Shown: positions 43,226 to 52,196, numbered from the stretch's first letter. The stretch is 64,000 bases of DNA from Sungkyunkwania multivorans (GCF_042675645.1 NZ_JBHTJH010000004.1:186001-250000); one strand, 5' to 3'. Numbers and translations are program-made. The notes: a model not told the origin generated them from the sequence alone.

Positions 43226-44416
43226 CTACTCCACCCGATTGTCATCAAAGGCCGAGGGTAGCAACTTCGGAATGAATTTTATCAATATGGGAAGCAATAC
43301 GGTGCCTCCAGGAAGGGCAAAAATGGCCAATGAGGGGATGGTCTTGCAGATATCCAGGAGTTGTTCTCGTACTTTTTGTTTTTCAGTTTCGTCCAGTTCT
43401 TTTGAGGTGCTTTTAGATAACAAAACCAACAATTCTCTACTTTCGGTAAGTTCTTTCGTCAAGCGTTTCCTGTTTCTTAAGATCAGCATATTCACCATCT
43501 TAGATGATTGATCATAGAAGTGCTTTACAGGATTGCTGTGATTAAAGAAGGAGATCTTGTCCTGGTGTTGCATAATGAAGCCATGAACAAAGCTGATGGC
43601 AAAGCTGATTTCTTCTTCTTCTATTTCTAGATCCTTTCCTAGCGCCCAAATAAAATGATGTTCTCGTTTGTCCAACGCCTTATCATTCCACACGGCCATG
43701 GCAGCCATATCCATGATATAAAGACGCTCTAGCGTATTCCGATAAGGAGCGACCAATGCGCATAGGTCTGCAACAGAATGCTGTTCTGGAATTTGATGAT
43801 ATCGCAACGAAGACTGAAGTAACTTTACTAATAGCTCATCGTAATTGGTCTTTTCTTCTTTGGCGTTGAGGGCATTCAAAATAACCGATGTGATCGATTG
43901 CTCTAGATTTTCGGCATAGCTTTCAACCTCTTTATTACCATTGATAAATGCCTTAAAAGCCAAAACATCTACAAATAATAATGCATTGGTGATGATGTTG
44001 CTAAAGTTTCTCGTAAAGATATTCTGATTGGCCTGTACGCGGTAATGTAACACCTTCTCCAATTGAACAAGCTGCTTATTGCCTGCGATGATCTTATCGA
44101 TCATCGTCAGCTTTTTTGCCTTTAGGTCTTTGTAGAATTCTAGGATATGACTTACGGCTCTTTTGGCATCGATCTTTGGATGATGCTGCTTGTAGGTAAA
44201 TAATAAGGCTAGCAACAAGTTTACCTTGGTGACTTCCTCTTCGGTCAAGGAATGATCGGTTTTTAGTGATAGCCAAGGTGAAACATTGGTTCCATAGATA
44301 AACCCCGAGTGTCGTAATCTATGGTAATAAGAGTTCAGCGAAATACCGTTGAAAGCATCGCCCTCATCCAGCAGTTTCCAAAGCTTTTTGATCCAACCAG
44401 CAGAAGATGGGTTCAT
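43226..44416 (-). CDS. LETM1-related biofilm-associated protein
   Basis: The start is ATG 44416 (MNPSSAGWIKKLWKLLDEG); the longer frame begins at a TTG. The protein (396 aa) is all-helical and charged, with SLTEEEVTKVNLLLALLFTYKQHHP, a middle region with VADLCALVAPYRNTLERLYIMDMAAMAVWNDKALDKREHHFIWALGKDLEI (tellurite-resistance TerB-like helices), and a C-terminal hydrophobic LETM1-like segment PSLAIFALPGGTVLLPILIKFIPKLLPSAF. LETM1 proteins act in ion transport across organelle membranes; the bacterial function is unsettled. The next genes to the right are divergent. Confidence 0.85.
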   Translation of the reverse strand: MNPSSAGWIKKLWKLLDEGDAFNGISLNSYYHRLRHSGFIYGTNVSPWLSLKTDHSLTEEEVTKVNLLLALLFTYKQHHPKIDAKRAVSHILEFYKDLKAKKLTMIDKIIAGNKQLVQLEKVLHYRVQANQNIFTRNFSNIITNALLFVDVLAFKAFINGNKEVESYAENLEQSITSVILNALNAKEEKTNYDELLVKLLQSSLRYHQIPEQHSVADLCALVAPYRNTLERLYIMDMAAMAVWNDKALDKREHHFIWALGKDLEIEEEEISFAISFVHGFIMQHQDKISFFNHSNPVKHFYDQSSKMVNMLILRNRKRLTKELTESRELLVLLSKSTSKELDETEKQKVREQLLDICKTIPSLAIFALPGGTVLLPILIKFIPKLLPSAFDDNRVE

Positions 44417-44578
44417 AACGCAGGTTTTTGTCTCGCTACGAATATACAATCTTCATCTTAAACAATGCCTCCAACGCTTTTATGAAATTGATAATTGCAT
44501 TTTTTTTTGGACAAATGAAACCCTTTTAGACAAAACTCCGTAAGTGTCCGCAAATAATAACTTTTTAAGATTTCAATT

Positions 44579-45262
44579 ATGAAAAAAATCAAAACCATTT
44601 ACACGATCGGGGCATTGGCCATCCTAGCAGGTATTGCTATAGCCGCGGACCATCTAGAGGCGCCAAAAGTACGTATGGCTGCCACTTCAGACATTACAGA
44701 CCTTTATGCTTTTGAAGGAAGCAATGCAGACAACACCGTCTTTGTTGTTAGTGTGCAGAGTTCGCTGGCAGCAGGAAACAATGCAAGCTTTGACGAAGAC
44801 GTAATGATCGAGATCAACATCGATAACGATGGAGATCTTGTCGAAGATCTGGTGCTTCAAGCTGTACCGCGAGGCGATAGAATGTACTTTTTTGGTCCTG
44901 CCGCACCAAGTACCACTGGGTTGATCAGCTCCGTAGTGGATTCATCGGCAAGAAATGCCGTAAGAATTAGCGGTACTGGCGATGAGTTCACAGCAACCGA
45001 TGATCGAGGCATTCAGTATTTCGCAGGATTGAGAGACGATCCGTTCTTCTTTGATTTTACACAATTCAATCAGGTAGTGCAGGGACCGTCCGTGGCGCCC
45101 AATGGATTTAACGATCCTGGTAACAACGACTTTTTAGACACCAATGTACTATCTGTGATCGTAGAGGTGCCAAACGCCCTCTTAGGTGGAACATTCGCAC
45201 ACCCGGCAGGCACAGGGACACAAGTATTTAATGTCTGGGCCGAATCAAAAAGAAAACAATAA
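44579..45262 (+). CDS. DUF4331 N-terminal-half protein
   Basis: A 227-aa protein with a signal peptide (residues 1-22, ending GIAIAA). The mature part begins ADHLEAPKVRMAATSDITDLYAFEGS, the classic DUF4331 opening, and ends VPNALLGGTFAHPAGTGTQVFNVWAESKRKQ. Full DUF4331 proteins are clearly longer and end with a MGRP...FPY module, which here lies in the next gene. The function is unknown. It likely heads the rightward DUF4331-TPR-TonB receptor operon, diverging from the LETM1-related gene. Confidence 0.87.
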   Translation: MKKIKTIYTIGALAILAGIAIAADHLEAPKVRMAATSDITDLYAFEGSNADNTVFVVSVQSSLAAGNNASFDEDVMIEINIDNDGDLVEDLVLQAVPRGDRMYFFGPAAPSTTGLISSVVDSSARNAVRISGTGDEFTATDDRGIQYFAGLRDDPFFFDFTQFNQVVQGPSVAPNGFNDPGNNDFLDTNVLSVIVEVPNALLGGTFAHPAGTGTQVFNVWAESKRKQ

Positions 45263-45285
45263 TTAACATGCTAATAAGACAAAAG

Positions 45286-45873
45286 ATGAAAACAATCAAT
45301 ATAATTAAGACGTTGACCAGTTCTGTAGTAATGGTCACCTTTATGGTAGCTGCCGTTAGTTGCAGTAATGATGATGACAATGGAGCCACGGCCTTGGATT
45401 TTTCTGGAACCTTTGCCCAAGAGGATCAAATGGGGCGTCCTGGAATTGCGACAGTGTTTCCAACCACTGCCACAGAAGAAGATAGCTTCAATGTGACCAT
45501 CCCTTCGCAGATGGGCGCTAATTTTCAAACCATTTTCGAAGATAAATTGAATGGTTTACATGCGGCTTTTGGTGTGAATTATGAGAACAATATCCTTGGA
45601 TTGGATGCCACCACACTGACCACGGTGTTAGCATCAGATGTACTTCAAGTAGCACCCGATGAGATCACCACCTATTTCGATGGTACCAATGTCCTTACAG
45701 GAAGAAATCTTACCGATGATGTGATCGATATTTCATTAGTACTGTTATTCGGAGGTAATGATGGCCAGCGTTTCAATGGCGAAAATGGCACTCCTGAGCT
45801 TGTAAGCGATAATGTTGGTTCGCAAGACGAGCCAATTCTTTCGGTTTTTCCTTACGCAGGCAGACCCAATTAA
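45286..45873 (+). CDS. DUF4331 C-terminal-half lipoprotein
   Basis: The start is ATG 45286 with AAAAG before it; the frame could be extended to 45268. The 195-aa product has a lipoprotein signal (VTFMVAAVSC). It then carries the second-half DUF4331 motifs: EDQMGRPGIATVFP, GRNLTDDVIDISLVLLFGG, ELVSDNVGSQDEP and the closing LSVFPYAGRPN. It is 23 bp after its partner. Together the two genes make one DUF4331 protein divided into a soluble and a membrane-anchored part. Confidence 0.85.
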   Translation: MKTINIIKTLTSSVVMVTFMVAAVSCSNDDDNGATALDFSGTFAQEDQMGRPGIATVFPTTATEEDSFNVTIPSQMGANFQTIFEDKLNGLHAAFGVNYENNILGLDATTLTTVLASDVLQVAPDEITTYFDGTNVLTGRNLTDDVIDISLVLLFGGNDGQRFNGENGTPELVSDNVGSQDEPILSVFPYAGRPN

Positions 45874-45882
45874 ATTCATCAT

Positions 45883-45906
45883 AGGGAGTGCATTCGTGTA
45901 CTCCCT
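45883..45906 (+). promoter_or_regulatory. Intercistronic hairpin with TTCG loop
   Basis: AGGGAGTGCA (45883-45892) pairs with TGTACTCCCT (45897-45906) around a TTCG tetraloop, followed by TTATTT. It sits between the DUF4331 lipoprotein and the TPR gene and may lower read-through or stabilise the upstream mRNA. Confidence 0.65.
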
Positions 45907-45923
45907 TATTTAAACCATTCATT

Positions 45924-47216
45924 ATGAAAACAAGACTTATAGCGACCTTTCTATTGGCCTCCATATTTGTTGGCTGTACTGGTGGGTCAGAAAAAATTAC
46001 GGACCGAAGCGATTACGACACTTACCTCATGGTCGATTCCAGCGAAAAAACTTCAAATCTCAAAAGGGAGGTTGCATTCTGGAGCCAAAAGGTGAATCGC
46101 GATAGTATTCAGATAATATCCTTGGGAAAACTTGGAGACCTCTATACCCAACTTTTCGATAGAACAGGGGACATCCAATTTTTGAAGGATGCGGAACAGG
46201 TTCTTGCCAAAGCTGCCGATGTGGCGGCCATCGGGAAAGATTCCTACAGATTCGCATTGGCTAGAAACTATGTTACACAGCATCGTTTTAAGGATGCGCT
46301 AGCGCTGTTGCAACAGGTAAACGAGGATACGGGTGTTGTGAGTAAGCCACTTGCCATGCAGTTGTTTGATATACATCTGGAACTGGGAAATGATATGGCC
46401 GCAGAAGAATACCTAGGGATATTTAAGAATGACTACAGTTTTGATGCGTTGATACGCATAGCGAAATGGCAAGATAGTTTGGGCGAATTGGATGCTGCCA
46501 TTTTCTATATGGAGAGCGCGATGAAATTGGCAAAAAAGAGCAAGAACAAATCGCTGATGCTCTGGAGTTATTCCAACCTAGCAGATTTCTATGGGCATGC
46601 AGGAAGATTGCAACAGTCCTATGAATACTATTTGAAGGCATTGCAATTGGATCAAGACGATACGTATGCACTAAAGGGTATTGCATGGATCCTTTTCTCT
46701 AAGGAAGGCGATGCAAACGAGGCCAGCAGAATTTTGGATGCCATTTCATTAAAGAAGAACACTCCAGACCTACAATTATTCAAGGAGAAGATCGCACGCT
46801 CCTTGCAAAATGAAAAAGAAGTGGAACAGCAACGTCTGGCATATTTCACTCAAGTGACGGATGCGAATTATGGCGTCATGTATGATTCGTATTCGATAGA
46901 ATTGCTAGTAGAAAACCCAACAACTCTAGAAAAGGCGATCTCACTTGCAAAGAATGAAGTGAACAATCGGCCTACACCAGAGACGTATGGTCTATTGGCC
47001 TACGCACTTTTTAAATCGGGCGCAAAACAAGTGGCACTTCAAATCATCGAGGCGCATGTCGCGGGCAAAACGTCCGAACCGAAAACATTGTACCACATGG
47101 CTGCCATCTATAAAGCGAATAATAAGACTATGGAAGTTATTCCGCTTAAGGACGAACTAAAGGCATCATTATTCGAATTAGGTCCTATCTACCACGAAAA
47201 GATAGATCATTTATAA
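45924..47216 (+). CDS. TPR lipoprotein in the DUF4331-TonB receptor locus
   Basis: The start is ATG 45924 (MKTRLIATFLLASIFVGC, lipid Cys 18), not the earlier in-frame ATG at 45888, which lies in the hairpin. The 430-aa product has TPR helix pairs across the chain (LGKLGDLYTQLFDRTGDIQFLKDAEQVLAKA, LMLWSYSNLADFYGHAGRLQQSYEYYLKALQLD, TYGLLAYALFKSGAKQVALQIIEAH). TPR lipoproteins usually hold protein partners, possibly the DUF4331 proteins or the receptor here. Its partner role is inferred from position. Confidence 0.83.
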   Translation: MKTRLIATFLLASIFVGCTGGSEKITDRSDYDTYLMVDSSEKTSNLKREVAFWSQKVNRDSIQIISLGKLGDLYTQLFDRTGDIQFLKDAEQVLAKAADVAAIGKDSYRFALARNYVTQHRFKDALALLQQVNEDTGVVSKPLAMQLFDIHLELGNDMAAEEYLGIFKNDYSFDALIRIAKWQDSLGELDAAIFYMESAMKLAKKSKNKSLMLWSYSNLADFYGHAGRLQQSYEYYLKALQLDQDDTYALKGIAWILFSKEGDANEASRILDAISLKKNTPDLQLFKEKIARSLQNEKEVEQQRLAYFTQVTDANYGVMYDSYSIELLVENPTTLEKAISLAKNEVNNRPTPETYGLLAYALFKSGAKQVALQIIEAHVAGKTSEPKTLYHMAAIYKANNKTMEVIPLKDELKASLFELGPIYHEKIDHL

Positions 47217-47282
47217 AATTCCTTTATAAATGGACTTATCCAATTCAGATTTTCACCAATCTTCAAATCCTAAAGAATAATT

Positions 47283-49499
47283 ATGAGATATATCCTTATG
47301 ATATCCATATTTTTCATCAACTGGCAAATATGGGGACAGCATTTTAGTGCTCAGATCTTAGATGAAAACAACGCTGCAATAGCAGATGCCTATGTGTATA
47401 ACCTTCAAAACTCAGCACATGCACATTCAGATGTGAACGGATATTTTCGCATGATGCCTACAGAAGTTGGCGATACATTGCGAATAGGACGACTGGGTTT
47501 TGAAGTACATAAGCATGTGGTAAAGGCAAAGGATATAGCAACTATAGATACCATAATCTTAAAGGAATTACCGCTAAGCCTAAATGAAATAGTGATAAGT
47601 CCAAAATTGAACGCGCTCAAACGCATAGCAGCCGTAGATTTAAAGCTTACTCCAGTAGCATCTTCTCAAGAACTGTTGCAGCATGTGCCAGGATTATTCA
47701 TAGGGCAACATGCTGGCGGCGGAAAGGCCGAGCAGATATTTCTAAGAGGTTTTGATATCGACCACGGAACGGATATAGGCATCGATGTTGATGGTATGCC
47801 AGTAAACATGGTGTCGCATGCGCATGGACAAGGCTATGCCGATCTGCACTTTGTGATCCCAGAAACGATAGCAGACATCGATTTTAATAAGGGAGCTTAT
47901 GATGTGAGTAAAGGTAATTTCACTACGGCAGGTGCGGTAGGCTTCAAGACAAAAGACTATCTTGATTCAAGTACGTTGGGCATAAACTTAGGTAAATTCA
48001 ACACAAAGCGTCTCTACGGTCTCTTTAACTTAATGAAAAATAACAACGGACAGAATGCCTACCTTGCTTCAGAATTTCTATCGAGTGACGGCTACTTCCA
48101 GTCCTCACAAAATTTTAGTCGATTTAATGTGTTTGGTAAATACAATGCTTGGCTGTCGGATAAAGCCAAACTCACCTTGTCTGCTTCACACTTTACCAGC
48201 ACCTGGGATGCCTCTGGCCAAATTCCGCAAAGGGCAGTCGACGACGGTACAATATCTCGATTTGGAGCGATTGACGATACTGAGGGAGGACAGACCGCTC
48301 GAACAAATCTTAATATGTCATACTATAATAATATTGATGATAAAACCTCGTTGAAAACCAATATCTTCTACAGTCAATATGATTTTGAGCTATATTCCAA
48401 TTTTACATTCTTTTTAGAGGATTCTATCAACGGAGATCAGATACGACAGAAGGAGGAACGAGAATTACTTGGTCTCCATACCAAATTGAAGAAGCAGCTT
48501 AGACCGAACGTATCTTTAACCTCTGGATTGGGGTTTCGATATGATATGATCAGCGACAACGAACTTTCTCGCACTAGGAATAGGAATACCACGCTTTCAA
48601 ACACACAGTTAGGTGATGTCGAAGAGCTAAATTATTTTGGATATACCGGTCTAGAATTAAAATTTGGAAAGCTGATACTGCTGCCTGGCTTGCGATGGGA
48701 TCATTTCAAATTTTCTTACGAAAATAAGCTAGCAACCGCCTTTGACAAGCGTTCTAAAGAAGAATCCGTCTATAGCCCTAAATTCAATGTATTGTTTTCT
48801 CCGAATGAGAGCGCTCAGATATTCCTGAAATCTGGGATGGGATTTCACACCAATGACAGCCGGGTGATCACTGATCGATCAGTGGACCATACCATTCCTC
48901 AGTCTTTTGGAGCAGATATCGGAACTATCTTGAAACCTACAAAAAGATTGATCCTAAATACTGCACTGTGGTACCTTTTTCTGGAGCAGGAATTTGTTTA
49001 TGTAGGCGATGCAGGCATTGTAGAACCCAGTGGAAGGACCCGACGTCTCGGGATCGATGTCGGAGCACGTTATCAGATCAACGATCACTTGTTCTTTGAC
49101 GGTGATCTCAACTATGCATACGCCAGAAGCATCGATGCCGACAAAGGTAACGATCGCATAGCGCTTGCACCAGATCTCACCTTTACCACGGGTCTCAGCC
49201 TAAATGATTATAAAGGCTTTTCAGGTGGATTTCGAACTCGCTATATCAAAGACCGTCCGGCTAATGAGGATAACTCTATCATTGCAAAGGGATATCTTGT
49301 CACCGATCTTAATGTCAGTTATCAAAAGAACAATTTCCAAATGGGATTGGTGCTCAACAATCTTTTCGATGTAAAGTGGAACGAGACCCAATTTGCAACC
49401 GAATCTCGTTTGGCAAACGAACCAAATTCGGTGGAGGAAATACATTTCACGCCCGGAACACCGTTCAATGCAAGCTTGCAGTTCCGATATAATTTATAG
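47283..49499 (+). CDS. TonB-dependent outer-membrane receptor, His-rich plug
   Basis: The 738-aa protein has a signal peptide (about 1-18) and a carboxypeptidase-like domain (FSAQILDENNAAIADAYV). The plug has SSQELLQHVPGLFIGQHAGGGKAEQIFLRGFDIDHGTDIGIDVDGMPVNMVSHAHGQGYADLHFVIPE (about 125-200), and the chain closes with a barrel ending in FNASLQFRYNL. The HAHGQGYADLHF segment is His-rich. Receptors of this subtype are widespread, but I know of no proven substrate. It follows the TPR gene by 66 bp in the same direction. Confidence 0.9.
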   Translation: MRYILMISIFFINWQIWGQHFSAQILDENNAAIADAYVYNLQNSAHAHSDVNGYFRMMPTEVGDTLRIGRLGFEVHKHVVKAKDIATIDTIILKELPLSLNEIVISPKLNALKRIAAVDLKLTPVASSQELLQHVPGLFIGQHAGGGKAEQIFLRGFDIDHGTDIGIDVDGMPVNMVSHAHGQGYADLHFVIPETIADIDFNKGAYDVSKGNFTTAGAVGFKTKDYLDSSTLGINLGKFNTKRLYGLFNLMKNNNGQNAYLASEFLSSDGYFQSSQNFSRFNVFGKYNAWLSDKAKLTLSASHFTSTWDASGQIPQRAVDDGTISRFGAIDDTEGGQTARTNLNMSYYNNIDDKTSLKTNIFYSQYDFELYSNFTFFLEDSINGDQIRQKEERELLGLHTKLKKQLRPNVSLTSGLGFRYDMISDNELSRTRNRNTTLSNTQLGDVEELNYFGYTGLELKFGKLILLPGLRWDHFKFSYENKLATAFDKRSKEESVYSPKFNVLFSPNESAQIFLKSGMGFHTNDSRVITDRSVDHTIPQSFGADIGTILKPTKRLILNTALWYLFLEQEFVYVGDAGIVEPSGRTRRLGIDVGARYQINDHLFFDGDLNYAYARSIDADKGNDRIALAPDLTFTTGLSLNDYKGFSGGFRTRYIKDRPANEDNSIIAKGYLVTDLNVSYQKNNFQMGLVLNNLFDVKWNETQFATESRLANEPNSVEEIHFTPGTPFNASLQFRYNL

Positions 49500-49568
49500 A
49501 GACAGGGTATAAGCCAAAGTGATAGCAATGATCTTTTGATTTTAGGTTGTTTGGTTAAGTTAGGTTGT

Positions 49569-49604
49569 GAAGCGCCTGCATTCGATTTTGGATGTGGGCG
49601 TTTC
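49569..49604 (+). terminator. Hairpin terminator candidate after the receptor gene
   Basis: A 13-bp stem (49569-49581 with 49592-49604) pairs fully in RNA if G-U pairs are allowed. The U-tract after it is short (TTTCTTATGG), so termination may be partial. Confidence 0.5.
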
Positions 49605-49703
49605 TTATGGTTACTGTATTTCTTTCTAATATTGGTATATAACATCAGACGCAACCTTTTTCTCTATAAAACATCCATTGGATAACAACTAACCTTAACA
49701 GAA

Positions 49704-50177
49704 ATGAAAAAACTCGCTACCATTGTTTTAATATCAGTCACCATTTTAGGCTGTAGTTCAGATGAATCGTCATCAGAACAGTTCATTGTTGACGGCATCA
49801 TATTTGGGGAGATTTACGGTTTTTGCGCTGGAGATTGTATCGAATTATATCTGTTGGATGATGAAAATATTTATAAGGATGCCGATGGTAATACCCAATA
49901 TGGAAATTGGGAGGATACTGCTTTTGAACGAACACCGCTTTCAGTTGATGCATTCACCCTTGCACAGTCACTTTTAGAGATACCGGCGGCATTACTTACC
50001 ACAGATGAGCCTGTCGGAAATCAGACGATAGCGGATTTTGATTATTATTTACATATCAATCGAGATGGCGTTATCAAAACTTTCATATTTGATGAACCCA
50101 TGGATGGGGTGTCTACTTCCGTAAAAGAATATTTGGAAGAACTTATAAATGTCAGTGATCAATTATCGGAGAACTAA
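49704..50177 (+). CDS. Small lipoprotein downstream of the TonB receptor
   Basis: A 157-aa protein with a lipoprotein signal (MKKLATIVLISVTILGC, lipid Cys 17). The mature part is acidic, with one conserved-looking Cys pair in GFCAGDCIELYLLDDENIY and a helical tail. I do not recognise a family. It lies 204 bp after the receptor, behind a hairpin, so it may have its own promoter. It faces the anti-sigma gene. Confidence 0.75.
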   Translation: MKKLATIVLISVTILGCSSDESSSEQFIVDGIIFGEIYGFCAGDCIELYLLDDENIYKDADGNTQYGNWEDTAFERTPLSVDAFTLAQSLLEIPAALLTTDEPVGNQTIADFDYYLHINRDGVIKTFIFDEPMDGVSTSVKEYLEELINVSDQLSEN

Positions 50178-50182
50178 CGTTG

Positions 50183-51001
50183 CTAGCTTTTCACCACGCC
50201 TAATGTATATAACTGCTCCAGTGTAGGTGACTCGCTACCGCCAGCAGGCTCTAAAGTGATCCCGAAGGCTTGGGATTCATTGGTGTTGGCCAATGTGAAT
50301 ACTTTATTGTCATCATCTACAAAGTCCTCTAGTAGCCCAAGGCTCGTAGGGGTAAGTGGGTCTAGTTTTAAAGACCATACCTGATATACCTTGCCCGCAG
50401 GAGGTTCTGGCAATCCTAAAGCGTCGATATATACCGTCTGCGTTTCCTTGTTCCAAAAAGCGGTTGCATACGAATCTGGAGCAACGTTTTGCCCATCCAA
50501 TTTGGTAGCGACGATATTGCGGTCTCTGAGGATATCCACAAGCTCCTGTGCCGATTTTAGGCTGTTGTTAGCCTCGGCGATCTGTTGTTCGAGAAAATTA
50601 TTTTCGAATTTGGTGGTCTGTAATTCGGATTCTAAGTTGCTTTTCTCTTGGTAGAAATAGAAAAGTCCAGCTGCCAGCAGCACTGATGCGGCCCATCCGG
50701 TATAACTTGTCCAATTCGTTTTCTTTTTTGAAGCTATCGGGATCACTTTAGGCGCTTGTGACTCTTTAGGCGCGTCTGTTGACAAAGCAGCTTCTCTTAT
50801 GGTATCTTGTAAACCCGATGTGGCCTTTGGCGAGGCTGCGGCCGTGATCTGTAAAATGGCCTGCTCTATCTTTTCGACCTCTTCTTTGATCTCGGGATGC
50901 TGCATCATTAGTTCGTACACCTCCTGATTTTCTTTTTCAGAAAGTGAACCAGCTACGTACAGCTCTAAAACGCCTGATGCTATGTACTCTTTAATGTCCA
51001 T
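50183..51001 (-). CDS. Anti-sigma factor, RskA-like
   Basis: The 272-aa protein has an N-terminal helical sigma-binding part (IKEYIASGVLELYVAGSLSEKENQEVYELMMQHPEIKEEVEKIEQAI), one membrane segment (about 96-115, WTSYTGWAASVLLAAGLFYF), a coiled coil (about 116-155) and a periplasmic RskA-type domain with ATAFWNKETQTVYIDALGLPEPPAGKVYQVWSL. It should hold the ECF sigma factor at the membrane until a signal arrives. It overlaps the sigma gene by 11 bp. Confidence 0.9.
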   Translation of the reverse strand: MDIKEYIASGVLELYVAGSLSEKENQEVYELMMQHPEIKEEVEKIEQAILQITAAASPKATSGLQDTIREAALSTDAPKESQAPKVIPIASKKKTNWTSYTGWAASVLLAAGLFYFYQEKSNLESELQTTKFENNFLEQQIAEANNSLKSAQELVDILRDRNIVATKLDGQNVAPDSYATAFWNKETQTVYIDALGLPEPPAGKVYQVWSLKLDPLTPTSLGLLEDFVDDDNKVFTLANTNESQAFGITLEPAGGSESPTLEQLYTLGVVKS

Positions 51002-51533
51002 ATGATGCAGGTAATTTCTCCCTTAGTTTTGAAAGACAGCTACGATTTCTTGTTTTTACGGTTCCAATCGGAATCTCAAGCGTTTCTGCAACTTCTTTCT
51101 GTGTGAATCCTTTAAAATATAGGAGGTCGATGATCTTTTTGCACTTCTCCTTAAGGGTTTCCACGTAGTTTATAATTCCTTTTAGGTCGATCATAGCATC
51201 GACCCGATCATTCGATGCGAGGATATCTACGAAATAATCAGCAGTAAGGTTCTTTTTTTGGTTTCCAAAACTTTTAGAACGAAGAATATCAATTGCGCCA
51301 TTGCGAGCAATGTTCAGCATCCAAGTGAATAAGCGGCCTTTGGCACTAGAGTAGCTTGTGGCGTTATTCCATACTTTGATAAATGTATCTTGGAGCACTT
51401 CCTCGGCAATTTCTACATCTTTTACAATGGCGTATATCACCCCTTGTAAACTCTCAGAATATTTTTGGTACAAAATATCAAAGGCCTTGGGGTCTTTTTC
51501 TACAAGTTGTTTTATGAGCTGTTCTTCGGTCAA
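50991..51533 (-). CDS. ECF-type sigma-70 factor, TTG start
   Basis: The 180-aa protein has region 2 (LYQKYSESLQGVIYAIVKDVEIAEEVLQDTFIKVWNN) and region 4 (IIDLLYFKGFTQKEVAETLEIPIGTVKTR), with no sigma-3 or region 1, which makes it an extracytoplasmic-function sigma factor. The only in-frame start near the N-terminus is TTG 51533. An out-of-frame ATG (51544) opens a 4-codon frame that ends across the TTG; one extra A in the A5T5 run would give an in-frame MKKFLTEEQ. It controls an unknown regulon, possibly with the divergent DUF4331 genes. Confidence 0.9.
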   Translation of the reverse strand: MTEEQLIKQLVEKDPKAFDILYQKYSESLQGVIYAIVKDVEIAEEVLQDTFIKVWNNATSYSSAKGRLFTWMLNIARNGAIDILRSKSFGNQKKNLTADYFVDILASNDRVDAMIDLKGIINYVETLKEKCKKIIDLLYFKGFTQKEVAETLEIPIGTVKTRNRSCLSKLREKLPASYGH

Positions 51534-51565
51534 AAATTTTTCATTCTTTAAGGTATAAAAATAAC

Positions 51566-51590
51566 AAAAGCCACATTGAATGCGGCTTTT
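51566..51590 (-). terminator. Terminator between sodC and the sigma gene
   Basis: On the minus strand A-rich sequence leads into GCCGCAT, a 3-base loop, ATGTGGC and a T-run (one G-U pair in the stem). It would end the sodC transcript and insulate the sigma gene. Confidence 0.75.
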
Positions 51591-51608
51591 TTTATTGAGA
51601 AAAATATG

Positions 51609-52196
51609 CTATTCGATAATTCCTGCGCAGCTTATGCGTGCACCAGCTGCTCCGCTGGGTTGCGACGTGAAATCATCAACTCCTTGATGAACGATGACAG
51701 CCTTTCCGAGAATATTCTTGTTGGGGTCATCACAGCCAATACACCATTGGTCGGTCTCAAAGGTCACCTTTGCCTTTCCTTCTGCGTCTGCTTTAAAGTT
51801 ACCGATATCCCCCTTGTGATATCCTTCCGATGCGCCCCATTTTCCGTGTGGCTGATGCGTAGGATTCCAATGACCTCCTGTAGATTTGCCATCTGCCGAA
51901 GAGCAATCCGCTTTTTCATGCAGGTGAATGGCATGCTCACCTTCGGTCAATCCCGAAAGGTAGGCGACCATCATCACTTTTCCTCCTTCTTCCCTAAAGG
52001 TGACTTCTCCAGTGACACCGCTATCGCTTTTGGCTTCCAAAGGAAACTTTACCTCTTTGGCCATAACTTCCTCAACTTCTTCCTTTACCTCCTCTACAGT
52101 TTCTTCTATGACCTCTTTGGCCTCTTTCTTTTCTTTTTTACAGCTTGTTGCAAAGATGAATAGCGAACAAGCCGTAAGTAAGGCTATTTTTTTCAT
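51609..52196 (-). CDS. sodC: Cu/Zn superoxide dismutase lipoprotein
   Basis: A 195-aa protein with a lipoprotein signal (FIFATSC, about Cys 19) and a Lys/Glu-rich linker (about 20-46). The SodC fold has metal ligands HAIHLHEKADC (two His), GGHWNPTHQPHG (bridging His) and VIVHQGVDDF (His). The Cys in KADC and the late Cys in ARISCAG form the usual disulfide. It detoxifies superoxide in the periplasm. It is transcribed toward the sigma factor, but a terminator lies between. Confidence 0.93.
   Translation of the reverse strand: MKKIALLTACSLFIFATSCKKEKKEAKEVIEETVEEVKEEVEEVMAKEVKFPLEAKSDSGVTGEVTFREEGGKVMMVAYLSGLTEGEHAIHLHEKADCSSADGKSTGGHWNPTHQPHGKWGASEGYHKGDIGNFKADAEGKAKVTFETDQWCIGCDDPNKNILGKAVIVHQGVDDFTSQPSGAAGARISCAGIIE

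Noticed and set aside
43127..43261. 45-codon plus-strand frame over the 10-bp array
   Set aside because: It runs into the end of the LETM1-related gene, and the 10-base period is not a coding period, so the open frame is probably chance.
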